The notes: generated by a model from the sequence alone, not told the origin. A DNA stretch of 64,000 nt from Photobacterium lipolyticum (GCF_003026475.1 NZ_PYMC01000002.1:124001-188000), one strand, 5' to 3'; counted from the stretch's first letter, positions 16,290 through 25,131 are shown. A program made the numbers and translations.

Positions 16290-18065
16290 ATGAAAATGTT
16301 AAACCTGCCAAAAAATTTCTTTTTAAAAAAACAACCTGCCCGGCATCATTCAACTGCAATGACAAAAGGGGTTTTACTTAACCCAAAAACCGAAAATTAT
16401 GACCAGCTGGATGATGCTTCACAAAAATTAATTAAAAGCACCATTGCCTTCTTTGAACAACGGGGCAAAGCCAAGCTTAAAGAGGATGATCATGAACGCC
16501 GTTGGTATGCGGATTTTTTAGAGTTTGTGAAAAAAGAAGGTCTGTTTGCCACTTTTCTGACTCCCGACACTTACAGCAATAACAATGCCAGATGGGATAC
16601 ATTCCGCAACTGCGCATTGAACGAGGTACTCGGCTTTTATGGGCTGGCGCACTGGTATACCTGGCAGGTTAGCATTTTAGGACTGGGGCCGATCTGGATC
16701 AGCAACAATGAGGAGGTCAAACAAAGGGCCGTCAAGTTGCTCAAAGAAGGCGGCATATTCGCTTTTGGCCTCTCAGAGAAAGAACATGGTGCCGATATCT
16801 ACGCCAGTGATATGTACCTGACACCACAGGAAGATGGCACGTATCGGGCTAACGGCGGCAAGTACTATATAGGCAATGGGAATAAGGCCGCACTGGTTTC
16901 CACCTTTGGTAAGTTATCTGATTCAGACGAATACGTCTTCTTTGTGGTGGACTCCCAACACGACAACTATGAATTAGTTCAGAATGTTGTTAACTCTCAA
17001 AACTATGTGGCCGAATACCGCCTCAATGACTACCCTATCCGCGAAGAAGATATTCTGGCAAAAGGGCGAGATGCCTGGGATATGGCACTCAATACCGTTA
17101 ATGTCGGCAAATTCAACCTTGGCTGGGCATCTATCGGTATCTGTACCCACGCCTTCTACGAAGCAATTAACCACGCTTCTCACCGCCGGTTATTTGATCA
17201 CTATGTGACCGATTTTGTCCACATCAAACTATTATTTACCGAGGCCTATGCCCGCCTAGCCGCAATGAAGCTATTTGCCCAGCGAGCAATCGATTATATG
17301 CGCGCTGCGGGACCGGACGATCGGCGTTATCTGTTATTTACCCCTACGGTTAAAATGAAAGTGACGACCCAGGGCGAAGAGGTAATGAACCTGTTATGGG
17401 ATGTAATGGCCGCCAAAGGGTTTGAGAAAAATATGTACTTCGAGATGGCAGTCAGGGATATTCGCGCCTTACCAAAACTGGAAGGTACGGTTCACGTCAA
17501 TATGGCATTAATACTGAAGTTTATGGGTAACTACTTCTTTAAACCGGGTAAGTTTGCGGATATCCCGCAAATGGATCAAGCGACTAATGATGACTTTTTG
17601 TTTAATCAGGGCGCAACCAAAGGGTTAGGTAAAACTCGCTTCCATGACTATCGTAAGGTTTACGCTAAAGTGGATTTACCCAACGTTAACCTGTTTAAAA
17701 AACAGATCCGCCTGCTGAAGATCCTGTTGCTTGTGGGCAAACCCTCCGCAGAGCAGACAAAAGACTTCGATTTTCTGTTGAATCTGGGCGAGCTGTTTAC
17801 ATTAGTGGTCTACGGGCAGTTGATTTTGGAAAAAGCCAAACTGATGGATCTCGATGATGATATGGTCGAGCAAATCTTTGACTTTATTATTCGCGATTTC
17901 TCTAAATTTGCCCTGCAGCTCGGTGCTAAATCGAGCGCAACACTGATACAGCAGAAGATTTGTGACCGAATGATCAAACGCCCGACGGTGGACAATGAAC
18001 GCTATCAGCGCGTGCTGGATAATTATGTTTATGTCACCAAAGATCAATACGAGATGAATCCATAA
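16290..18065 (+). CDS. Acyl-CoA dehydrogenase family protein
   Basis: A 591-residue flavoprotein of the acyl-CoA dehydrogenase superfamily. The middle domain has AFGLSEKEHGADIYASDMYL near residue 160 and a GKYYIGNGNKAALVSTFGK strand region, followed by an alpha-helical C-terminal domain. It is longer than the usual 380-residue enzyme, with an additional helical C-terminus as in the long acyl-CoA dehydrogenases of marine gammaproteobacteria. Its substrate is probably a medium- or long-chain acyl-CoA. The ATG at 16290 has TGGGAGCG upstream; the frame is open back to 16212 but there is no good ribosome site there. Confidence 0.85.
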   Translation: MKMLNLPKNFFLKKQPARHHSTAMTKGVLLNPKTENYDQLDDASQKLIKSTIAFFEQRGKAKLKEDDHERRWYADFLEFVKKEGLFATFLTPDTYSNNNARWDTFRNCALNEVLGFYGLAHWYTWQVSILGLGPIWISNNEEVKQRAVKLLKEGGIFAFGLSEKEHGADIYASDMYLTPQEDGTYRANGGKYYIGNGNKAALVSTFGKLSDSDEYVFFVVDSQHDNYELVQNVVNSQNYVAEYRLNDYPIREEDILAKGRDAWDMALNTVNVGKFNLGWASIGICTHAFYEAINHASHRRLFDHYVTDFVHIKLLFTEAYARLAAMKLFAQRAIDYMRAAGPDDRRYLLFTPTVKMKVTTQGEEVMNLLWDVMAAKGFEKNMYFEMAVRDIRALPKLEGTVHVNMALILKFMGNYFFKPGKFADIPQMDQATNDDFLFNQGATKGLGKTRFHDYRKVYAKVDLPNVNLFKKQIRLLKILLLVGKPSAEQTKDFDFLLNLGELFTLVVYGQLILEKAKLMDLDDDMVEQIFDFIIRDFSKFALQLGAKSSATLIQQKICDRMIKRPTVDNERYQRVLDNYVYVTKDQYEMNP

Positions 18066-18179
18066 CCTTTTAAAATCATCGAAATTGTCTGGTTAATAAC
18101 GGCCCGTGCTTACGGGTCGTTGTATTTCATGCTGCTTTATCTGATAGTCTTGATGAACTTAATTAAGAAGGATCTATGA

Positions 18180-18560
18180 ATGGGACTATTTGATGCACTA
18201 TTAGGCAATGCTGGTGAGATGAGTATTGCTGATGCGACAGAAGAGCTGTCAACAATTCTGGGGCAATCGGAACAAATTGAATTAGCTTACAAACTGATCC
18301 GTGACATGATTGTTCTGACAGATCAGCGTTTAATCCTCATTGATAAGCAAGGGCTAACAGGTAAGAAAGTCGAGTACCGCTCTGTTCCATACAAAGCCAT
18401 CACTATGTATACCGTTGAATCTGCTGGGCATTTTGACCTCGATGCTGAACTCAAAGTCTGGGTATCAGGTCAATCTGAGCCAATCGCACTTGAGTTTAAC
18501 GGCAAAACAAACATCTACACCATGCAAGGTTTACTTGCAGCAAAAATTGCGGGTAAATAA
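18180..18560 (+). CDS. Bacterial PH-domain protein (bPH family)
   Basis: A 126-residue protein. The PH-like segment (MIVLTDQRLILIDKQGLTGK and VEYRSVPYKAITMYTVESAG) resembles the bacterial PH_1 family. It has no signal peptide or membrane segment. The family assembles into ring-like oligomers but its role is unknown. AAGGA seven bases before the ATG supports the start. It is a single gene followed by a terminator. Confidence 0.8.
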   Translation: MGLFDALLGNAGEMSIADATEELSTILGQSEQIELAYKLIRDMIVLTDQRLILIDKQGLTGKKVEYRSVPYKAITMYTVESAGHFDLDAELKVWVSGQSEPIALEFNGKTNIYTMQGLLAAKIAGK

Positions 18561-18566
18561 GCTGCC

Positions 18567-18595
18567 AAAGAAGGCCACATCAGTGGCCTTTCTTT
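18567..18595 (+). terminator. Rho-independent terminator of the PH-domain gene
   Basis: AAGGCCAC (18571-18578) pairs with GTGGCCTT (18583-18590), loop ATCA, extended by flanking A/T pairs and followed by TCTTT. Confidence 0.75.
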
Positions 18596-18670
18596 AATCC
18601 GGAATAGAAGCGTGTATTGATGACGTTGATTATCGCGGCTTGCGCACCTTTTGACTTCTTCTTGAGTTAG

Positions 18671-18709
18671 TATATCCAAGTGACCTCATTATGTTTGTTC
18701 AGCGAGAAA
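18671..18709 (+). repeat. Partial dispersed repeat R1
   Basis: TATATCCAAGTGACCTCATT followed by ATGTTTGTTCAGCGAGAAA matches the copy at 51255-51292 over its left half. It lies 31 bases past the antiporter stop. Confidence 0.6.
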
Positions 18710-18739
18710 CTATTGCTGTCATTCATTAACCGTCACCGT

Positions 18740-20458
18740 TTACTTTTCACGCATCCCCTCATTAATTCGTCCATAATAGTCTTTCCTGAACTGTTCCAGC
18801 GCAACGGCTACTTCCGAGTCTTCAGCGCCTATATGAAGTAATGCAACATGGGCAAGTTCTGCGCTGGCCTCAAGGGTCTCTGAAACTGTATAGTGCGCAC
18901 CAAGCGTCTTAAGATCACGACACTTGATAAGATCATGACCCCGTGCAAAAACAGGAATATCTGGAAAATAATGATGAAGAGAGGATACAACGTGCTCTGC
19001 CACATCCACATCATCAATTGAAACAATCACAAAAGGTGCCTCAGCAGCACCAGCCGCTCTTAATACCTCGGGCCGCTGGACATCTCCGAAATATACAGAC
19101 TTACCTTCTGAACGTTCGCGATCCACAAGTGATGCATCTCTGTCGATTGCCACATAAGGCACCTTCATTAAATCCAATATATAACCGATCCTATGGCCCA
19201 TGCGTCCAAAACCAGCAAGAATGACAGGCTTGGTATATTGTTCAGCAATATCTAACTTTACCTTACCAGTATCAGCATCGGACATAATTGTGATATTTCT
19301 ACGCGAAGCTAAATAAATCCGGTTAGCGAATTTATCTAACGCAGGTGTTGCGAGCATACTCAGCAGGACAACAATTAAAAGGTGTTGGAATAAAATATCA
19401 TCCAAAAGCCCCATACCTTTAGCTAATGAAAATAACACCAATGCAAATTCACCACTTTGGGCCAAGAGTAAGGCTACCGAAATAGAAGCCTTTGCCTTTA
19501 TTCCAAATAATCGTGATAAAAGCCAGAGAATCAAGAATTTGACAACCATTAACGCAATTACAACACCTAATAGCACAATGGGTTGTTCTAAAAAGCGGTC
19601 GAAATTTAGGGACATCCCCATTGACATAAAAAACAGTCCAAGCAATAAACCTCGAAATGGCTGGATCTCGGCGGTGATCTGGTGGCGATAAGATGAATCG
19701 GCAATCAAGAGGCCAGCGATAAATGCCCCCATGGCCATAGATAACCCTATACTCTCCATTGCCTGTGCTGAGCCCAATACCAGCAGTAACGCCGAAGCGG
19801 TAAATATTTCGGGGGAGCTAAACCGGACAAGTATGTTAAGCAAAGGGCTCAAAATATATCGGGCTACAACAATGACAAGTAAAAGAATGATAATCGCCTC
19901 AGCCAAGGCTAGAAAAACATCTTCTGCTATTGTTAATTCCGGTGCGGCCATAAATGAAACAAAAGCCAAAAGTGGAACCACCGCCAGGTCTTGTAACAGT
20001 AACACTGCAACAGAAGGTCTTCCGTATTCTGATGATAGCGCCTTTCTTTCCGTTAACAGTTGAAGTACAAAGGCCGTTGAGGAAAGGGCTAACGCCGATC
20101 CTATTAATAGCGAAATTCTCCAAGAAGAATTAAGGAGTTCATGGGCTATTACAGTTATCAATCCCCCCGTTATTACAACCTGAAGTGTTCCAAGTCCTAA
20201 CACCAATCCCTTCATCTTCCATAGACGGGATGGGTTAATTTCTATCCCGATGACAAACAACAGGAAAATCACCCCCAACTCAGCAAAATGCGCAATCTCA
20301 GCGTAATCCTGAATATATCCCAGCCCTGATGGCCCTAATACTATCCCCGCAACCAAAAAACCTGATATTGCGCCAAAACCTAAAGCTTGAAACAGAGGTA
20401 CAGCAATGACTGCCGCGGATAACAGAATGATAATATCAGTCAAATATTCAATATTCAT
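18740..20458 (-). CDS. CPA2 cation:proton antiporter with TrkA-N domain (KefB-like)
   Basis: An inner-membrane protein of 572 residues. The first 380 form the Na+/H+ exchanger domain with about 12 helices (FLVAGIVLGPSGLGYIQDYA near residue 35). Residues about 410-525 form a TrkA-N/RCK nucleotide-binding domain with the Rossmann motif VILAGFGRMGHRIG. This is the layout of KefB/KefC and other potassium efflux antiporters. No KefF/KefG partner is adjacent, so the regulation may differ. It is transcribed alone. Confidence 0.9.
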   Translation of the reverse strand: MNIEYLTDIIILLSAAVIAVPLFQALGFGAISGFLVAGIVLGPSGLGYIQDYAEIAHFAELGVIFLLFVIGIEINPSRLWKMKGLVLGLGTLQVVITGGLITVIAHELLNSSWRISLLIGSALALSSTAFVLQLLTERKALSSEYGRPSVAVLLLQDLAVVPLLAFVSFMAAPELTIAEDVFLALAEAIIILLLVIVVARYILSPLLNILVRFSSPEIFTASALLLVLGSAQAMESIGLSMAMGAFIAGLLIADSSYRHQITAEIQPFRGLLLGLFFMSMGMSLNFDRFLEQPIVLLGVVIALMVVKFLILWLLSRLFGIKAKASISVALLLAQSGEFALVLFSLAKGMGLLDDILFQHLLIVVLLSMLATPALDKFANRIYLASRRNITIMSDADTGKVKLDIAEQYTKPVILAGFGRMGHRIGYILDLMKVPYVAIDRDASLVDRERSEGKSVYFGDVQRPEVLRAAGAAEAPFVIVSIDDVDVAEHVVSSLHHYFPDIPVFARGHDLIKCRDLKTLGAHYTVSETLEASAELAHVALLHIGAEDSEVAVALEQFRKDYYGRINEGMREK

Positions 20459-20848
20459 AGACAGGTTCTCATCTATTACTAACAGAATTTTAATGCCTGA
20501 ACAGAATCGTAACCATCCAAGTCTTGAGATATCTTATTAGAGAGAAGCCTATATCCTTGGCATTATTAATGCCAATTAACGTTTTAACTTATAGGACAGG
20601 CATACTTAAGAAGCCATCAATTCTGTTAATTTCAATGCATCGCAATTCTAACCCCAATCAGATCCTTTGCCCCTGTTCAAGCCCAACTCATCAGCTATCT
20701 TCAGTATTCAACTAGCTAGGAGTGACTTATTGTTGAAATAACCAACAAGATGGATCCAATCAAAGTGTTGTTAATTTGTTGTGTTATCTAGCTTTTTGTA
20801 ACAAACTGTTATTACGCTTTATTACAAGTTAACAGCAGGGATTGCCTT
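20459..20848. other. Divergent promoter region with a palindrome
   Basis: The 390-base gap between the antiporter and the TlpA operon. A palindrome TTGGCATT-ATT-AATGCCAA lies at 20557-20575, about 100 bases upstream of the antiporter start, and is a candidate operator. The region near 20780-20845 is AT-rich and probably holds the promoter of the TlpA operon. A 63-codon open frame at 20524 is not supported. Confidence 0.45.
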
Positions 20849-21340
20849 ATGAACAAACTACCGCTTGGGTTGGTTGCATTAACCCTTGTCTTATCCAGTT
20901 TTTTTTCCTCTGCGTCACCGAAATCAGCGCCTGATTTTGATATCCCGGCATCATTGAATCAACCTGCAACCTCATTGGTCGAATTATCTAAGCAAGGCTG
21001 GGTTTATCTCGATTTTTGGGCAAGTTGGTGTACCCCTTGCCGCTACTCTTTTCCGTTTATGAACCAGCTGCAGGCTGAATTTGGCAGCAAGGGACTGACC
21101 GTTGTCGCAGTCAATGTTGATGCAGACCGCAGTAAAGCCAAACAATTTTTAGCGGATAACCCTGCAGAATTTACCGTTGTGTATGATGCCGATGGCAATA
21201 TTGCTAGCGCCTATCAGGTACCGGGAATGCCGACCAGTTATCTCATTAAAGATGGTGAAATTGTTGGTCAACATCTTGGCTTTAAAACCAGCCAGAGCGC
21301 AGAGCTAAAACAACAGATTTCACAACTTTTCAATAAGTAA
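20849..21340 (+). CDS. TlpA-like exported thioredoxin
   Basis: A 163-residue periplasmic thioredoxin-fold protein. Signal peptide of about 22 residues (LVALTLVLSSFFSSAS), then WASWCTPCRYSFP with the active-site CTPC near residue 61, and the cis-proline loop GMPTSYLIKDG near residue 132. TlpA-like proteins reduce periplasmic disulphides or deliver electrons to partner proteins. It is the first gene of an operon with DUF4266, DUF3570 and ApbE proteins, with a 32-base gap to the next start. A redox partner role in that system is inferred from context. Confidence 0.88.
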   Translation: MNKLPLGLVALTLVLSSFFSSASPKSAPDFDIPASLNQPATSLVELSKQGWVYLDFWASWCTPCRYSFPFMNQLQAEFGSKGLTVVAVNVDADRSKAKQFLADNPAEFTVVYDADGNIASAYQVPGMPTSYLIKDGEIVGQHLGFKTSQSAELKQQISQLFNK

Positions 21341-21372
21341 CATTACCAGCAATGGTGGCACAAGGAGTGTTC

Positions 21373-21594
21373 ATGCTTGTTATTAAGAAGCTACTTCTGA
21401 TCGTAAGCGTAGGGTTTCTTTGTTCGTGTAGTAACTTGGGCGTAAAACCTTGGGAGCGAGATCAGTTGGCCGATCCCCGAATGGAGCTGCAAGCCAATGA
21501 GATAGATAAAAGCTTTGATGATCATATTTATTTCAGTAAAGAAGCCAGCAGTGGCGGACGGGGAAGTGCTGGAGGAGGTTGCGGATGCAATTAA
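21373..21594 (+). CDS. DUF4266 lipoprotein
   Basis: The 73-residue product has a hydrophobic N-terminus ending in a Cys-rich lipobox-like region (VGFLCSCSNLG), then KPWERDQLADPRMELQANE, and a glycine-rich tail ending GGGCGCN. This is the DUF4266 pattern, with a conserved HIYFSKEASSGG before the tail. The two C-terminal cysteines could take part in redox or metal chemistry, but that is inference. The ATG at 21373 has AAGGAGTG upstream; the longer open frame to 21352 lacks a site. Its glycine codons GGAGGAGG (21571-21578) double as the Shine-Dalgarno of the next gene, with a 10-base overlap. Confidence 0.8.
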   Translation: MLVIKKLLLIVSVGFLCSCSNLGVKPWERDQLADPRMELQANEIDKSFDDHIYFSKEASSGGRGSAGGGCGCN

Positions 21595-22883
21595 ACAAAC
21601 GGGGAAAGATCAGCGGAGCCTTAGCGGTTGCCAGCCAAGTTTTACTCAATCCCACCGTGCAGGCAAAAGAAGAGATCACTGCAGCTGAGTGGGATTATGA
21701 TACCGCAATTATGTATTACGGTGAGGACGACAGCCGTGTTAGTGCTCTTGAAGGAATGGTTGGCGCAACCCGAACCAATGGCGATGATCAGACATTGAGT
21801 CTGAAACTGACAGTCGATTCACTCACTGGGGCATCGCCAACCGGCGCTGTACCGCAGAATGAAGCACAAACTTTTACCCGTCCTTCAGGCAATGGCAGCT
21901 ATACGGTCGCCCCCGGTGATACGCCGCTAGATGATACTTTCAAGGATACTCGGGTACAGTTAAATGCAAGCTGGGCGTCACCAATCAACAGAGATTGGGA
22001 TTGGTCTACCGGGGTTCATATCAGTAAAGAATATGACTACTTATCACTGGGAGCCAATATTGGATTTAGTCGCTCATTAAATCAAAATAACACCGTACTC
22101 ACTATGGGGCTTGGTGGATACTTCGATACCATTGAGCCGGAGGGGGGGATCCCTGAACCACTGACTGCAATGGTGTTACGAGATAACTTTACGTCTGAAG
22201 CGGCTTATCGAGAAGCTTTTAATGCCACGCGAGGCGAATCTAGCGATACCAAAACCACCACAGAGCTCAACGTTGGTATCAGTCAGGTCATAAATCGCTG
22301 GTTGATTACTTCATTGAACTATAGCTTTGCTCAGGTCGATGGTTATCTGACCGATCCATTCAAACTGATTAGTGTGGTTGATGATGACGGCGTAGCACAA
22401 CAGAACCTTTATGAGAATCGCCCCGACTCACGAACCAAACACGCTCTGTTTTGGCAGACCAAAGCGTATTTGAATGGACAGGTATTAGATATTGGTTATC
22501 GCTATATGTTTGATGATTGGGAGATACAATCTCATACCATCGATTTCCGCTATAACTATCAGTTTGGATCGGGGCATTATCTGGAACCGCATCTGCGTTT
22601 CTATCGCCAATCAGAGGCGGATTTTTATGCGCCGTTCCTGATGGAAGGTCAATCAGTACCCACTTACGCAAGTGCCGATTATCGCTTAGGTAAAATGAAC
22701 ACCTATACCGTAGGACTAAAATACGGCATGTTGCTTAATAATAGCCAGGAAGTATCGGTGCGGCTTGAGTACTACATGCAGCAGCCTGAAGATGCCGGCT
22801 TTAGTGCGCCGGGGCAACTTTCAGGACTTGACCTGTATCCGGATGTGCAAGCTGTTATTCTTCAGCTAAATTATCACTTTTAA
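21585..22883 (+). CDS. DUF3570 outer-membrane protein with flavinylation-like motif
   Basis: A 432-residue protein with a signal peptide (residues 1-27, cleavage near PTVQA) and a barrel-like body of alternating strands ending in QLNYHF, as in outer-membrane proteins. Near residue 78 it reads VDSLTGASPTGA. D-S-L-T-G-A-S fits the consensus D-x-x-S/T-G-A-T/S at which ApbE attaches FMN through a phosphoester bond; the acceptor would be Ser84, where threonine is usual. The chosen ATG has GGAGGAGG six bases upstream; a TTG six bases earlier is less likely. The neighbouring ApbE gene supports flavinylation, but no direct evidence exists here. Confidence 0.75.
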   Translation: MQLNKRGKISGALAVASQVLLNPTVQAKEEITAAEWDYDTAIMYYGEDDSRVSALEGMVGATRTNGDDQTLSLKLTVDSLTGASPTGAVPQNEAQTFTRPSGNGSYTVAPGDTPLDDTFKDTRVQLNASWASPINRDWDWSTGVHISKEYDYLSLGANIGFSRSLNQNNTVLTMGLGGYFDTIEPEGGIPEPLTAMVLRDNFTSEAAYREAFNATRGESSDTKTTTELNVGISQVINRWLITSLNYSFAQVDGYLTDPFKLISVVDDDGVAQQNLYENRPDSRTKHALFWQTKAYLNGQVLDIGYRYMFDDWEIQSHTIDFRYNYQFGSGHYLEPHLRFYRQSEADFYAPFLMEGQSVPTYASADYRLGKMNTYTVGLKYGMLLNNSQEVSVRLEYYMQQPEDAGFSAPGQLSGLDLYPDVQAVILQLNYHF

Positions 22884-22892
22884 GCGAATAGC

Positions 22893-23783
22893 ATGGATAC
22901 TCTCATAAACCGACTGGAACGGGAAAATGGCCATTGGCACGGAACGTTCACCGCTATGGCCAGTTTGTGTGAAGTTCTGATTGAGCCTTGTGAATACTCC
23001 TTTGCCAAAGAGCTGCTTGATTGTGCCCAGCGAATAGCAACAGATATTGAAGCCAAGTTCAGCCGGTACCGGTCGGATAATTTGTGCTATCAGATCAACC
23101 GCAGTAACGGAAAACCGGTGTCGATAGATCCCGAAACATTCAGTTTACTGCGTTTTGCCGATACCTGTTTTGAGATCAGCGGTGGATTGTTTGATCTTAC
23201 TTCAGGTGTGCTTAGAAACGCCTGGAAGTTTGATGGTAGTGACAATGTGCCATCACAACAGCAAATTGATCGGCTTCTTCCCAATATCGGGTGGAAGAAA
23301 ATATCTTTTGATGCCAATACGATTATCGTACCGGGTGGAATGGAGATCGACTTTGGCGGTATTGGCAAAGAGTACGCCGTCGATCGCGTTGCCTGTGAAC
23401 TTGCCAGGTTAGCCCCTGCCCTTTCAGTGCTGGTAAATTTTGGTGGTGATCTTGCAGTGAGTAAACCTAAACTGTCGGGCGAAAGCTGGTCAGTTGGATT
23501 TGAGGCAACAAAAGGCTCAGCTAAACGTGGCTTTCTAATGTTGCGTCAGGGCGGCCTTGCCACCAGCGGTGATGCTCACCGTTATTTATTGAAAGATAAT
23601 ATTCGCTATAGCCATATTTTGAATCCGCACACTGGCTGGCCAGTCTCCGGTAGTCCGGCTCAGGTTACAGTAGCAGGCAGTAATTGCCTGCAGGCGGGGA
23701 TTTTAAGCACGATTGCGATGTTGCACGGTAACAATGCTAAAGCCTTTCTTGAGATGCAAGATGTACGCTACTGGATCACATAA
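22893..23783 (+). CDS. apbE: ApbE-family FAD:protein FMN transferase, no visible signal peptide
   Basis: A 296-residue protein with the ApbE signatures FDLTSGVLRNAWKFDG, EIDFGGIGKEYAVDRV, VNFGGDLAVS and LATSGDAHRYLL...HILNPHTGWPV. It transfers FMN from FAD to Thr or Ser in target proteins. Two features are odd: the N-terminus (MDTLINRLERENGHWHG) shows no signal peptide although targets are normally modified in the periplasm, and the C-terminal Mg2+-binding motif, usually ADALST, reads AGILSTIA, so the aspartate ligand is a glycine. It starts 9 bases after the DUF3570 stop and is the last certain gene of the operon. Confidence 0.85.
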   Translation: MDTLINRLERENGHWHGTFTAMASLCEVLIEPCEYSFAKELLDCAQRIATDIEAKFSRYRSDNLCYQINRSNGKPVSIDPETFSLLRFADTCFEISGGLFDLTSGVLRNAWKFDGSDNVPSQQQIDRLLPNIGWKKISFDANTIIVPGGMEIDFGGIGKEYAVDRVACELARLAPALSVLVNFGGDLAVSKPKLSGESWSVGFEATKGSAKRGFLMLRQGGLATSGDAHRYLLKDNIRYSHILNPHTGWPVSGSPAQVTVAGSNCLQAGILSTIAMLHGNNAKAFLEMQDVRYWIT

Positions 23784-23822
23784 AAAGTTCTTTTTGATTA
23801 ATTAGGGAGTATTTGGAAAGAA

Positions 23823-24041
23823 ATGAATACTGATAAGTGGTATCACAAAAAGTCGTTTGTCATATTAATCATCTTTATTTTCGGGCCTTTAGCGCTGCCT
23901 TTGGTTTGGATGTCTCCTAACATAACGTTGAAATGGAAAATTGCCGTAACAATAGCACTCACGGTCCTGACTTACTTCACGTATCAATCTTATCTTGAAG
24001 TGAAGTCAATGGCTGACGATTATATGCAATTATTACAGTAG
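23823..24041 (+). CDS. Small inner-membrane protein (72 aa)
   Basis: The product has two membrane helices (SFVILIIFIFGPLALPLVWM and IAVTIALTVLTYFTY) and charged ends. GGAAAG precedes the ATG. It lies 39 bases after the ApbE gene on the same strand and might be cotranscribed, but nothing shows a functional link. I do not recognise a named family. Confidence 0.6.
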   Translation: MNTDKWYHKKSFVILIIFIFGPLALPLVWMSPNITLKWKIAVTIALTVLTYFTYQSYLEVKSMADDYMQLLQ

Positions 24042-24500
24042 ACTCCGCACAATATTCTAAGTACCTGGGTTTATCGGTTCTAATGTAATGAAGCCAAAAT
24101 ACGAACAATAAAAAAGGAATTACACCTTTGCTTGGCCAAGTAAGTAAACACAGAAAGGTTAGCCATAAAACCTTTAGAAAAGAGCCGGAAATATATCCCA
24201 ATTTTTTCAGATTTGCCTTGGATAAAATCGTCGTGGGAAATTGCGAGAGAGCAAACCTATCCCGCTGTCGAGAAAACGCCCTGTGGGGCAGGAAGCCCTG
24301 TTCCTTGCGCTAACAAAACCTACCGCTACACCTCAACCTCACAACTCCAACATTTTGTCCATGTTCTCGTCAACAACGCCAGTACAGATAAAGAGTTTGC
24401 GATATCATATGTGTAAAATGGTAAGCAATGGGTGAAAGCAGGTTGGTATTATTGCTTTCACTCCGCTTACCTTGTTGCCCACAATTTGTAAGAGAATGAT
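24042..24500. other. 459-base intergenic region with an unexplained G+C-richer block
   Basis: No gene is supported. Between about 24230 and 24330 the composition shifts to G+C-rich, with CGCCCTGTGGGGCAGGAAGC and CCTTGCGCTAACAAAACC. Several open frames cross it in different phases on both strands, none with a ribosome site. It may be an RNA gene, a repeat or decayed coding DNA. A short stem AAGGTT/AACCTT lies near 24157. Confidence 0.4.
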
Positions 24501-25058
24501 ATGTCAGAACTGATTCGAATGCAGGCCGGAGAAATCTATAATTGTCTGGATGATGAATTGCAGGTAATGCGGGATCGCGCTTCCTCAATATTGTTTCGCT
24601 TCAATCATGAACCTGATGCTGCTACACGAAAACAACTACTGATTGAGCTGGGCGTTTCTTTGGGGCAAGGTTCCTGCATCGAACCGCCTTTACGCCTCAC
24701 TTATGGCTGCCACTTCTCTGTCGGTGACGGTAGTTATATCAACTGGGATGCCGTCATTCTGGACAATGGTCGCGTGGATATCGGCTCAGGTGTAATGATC
24801 GGCCCGAGAGTTCAGATTTATACTGCAGCACACGCCCTTGACGCTGAACGACGCCTGGCTGGTGATGAAACCGCTCGCCCAGTGGTGATCGAAGACAAAG
24901 TCTGGATTGGTGGTGGGGCAATTCTGATGCCAGGGGTCAGGGTTGGAGCCGAAGCGGTGATCGGTGCGGGATCTGTAGTAACGCGTGATGTGGCTCCAGG
25001 CACCTGCGTGGCCGGAAACCCAGCCCGGCCTATTCAGCCAAAAAGCGATAAATTGTAA
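24501..25058 (+). CDS. maa: Sugar O-acetyltransferase, maltose acetyltransferase type
   Basis: A 185-residue left-handed beta-helix acetyltransferase. The N-terminal Mac segment (MQAGEIYNCLDDELQVMRDR) and hexapeptide repeats with the catalytic histidine in QIYTAAHALDAERR near residue 113 and the WIGGGAILMPGVRVG end match maltose/galactoside O-acetyltransferases (Maa/LacA/NodL). It acetylates sugars with acetyl-CoA in the cytoplasm. GAGAATGAT precedes the ATG. The gene is alone. Confidence 0.88.
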   Translation: MSELIRMQAGEIYNCLDDELQVMRDRASSILFRFNHEPDAATRKQLLIELGVSLGQGSCIEPPLRLTYGCHFSVGDGSYINWDAVILDNGRVDIGSGVMIGPRVQIYTAAHALDAERRLAGDETARPVVIEDKVWIGGGAILMPGVRVGAEAVIGAGSVVTRDVAPGTCVAGNPARPIQPKSDKL

Positions 25059-25069
25059 AGTAAAAACTA

Positions 25070-25092
25070 AAGGCGAACCACTAGTTCGCCTT
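25070..25092 (+). terminator. Hairpin after the acetyltransferase gene
   Basis: AAGGCGAAC (25070-25078) pairs with GTTCGCCTT (25084-25092) around CACTA. Only two T follow, so it is a weak intrinsic terminator, possibly bidirectional with the PHP gene that converges on it. Confidence 0.55.
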
Positions 25093-25107
25093 CCGCTCGA
25101 CGTGCAG

Positions 25108-25131
25108 ATATACCCAAATCACCTCAAGTCC
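25108..25131 (+). repeat. Partial dispersed repeat R1 at the 3' end of the PHP gene
   Basis: ATATACCCAAATCACCTCAA GTCC matches the left arm of R1. The stop codon of the PHP gene (25124-25126) and its last codons lie inside it. Confidence 0.65.

Noticed and set aside
24230-24330. attC-like or tmRNA/RNase P origin for the G+C-rich block
   Set aside because: The expected conserved ends and cores are absent.
24128-24435. Three overlapping plus-strand frames before the acetyltransferase gene
   Set aside because: Different phases of the same bases, no ribosome site, no domain.
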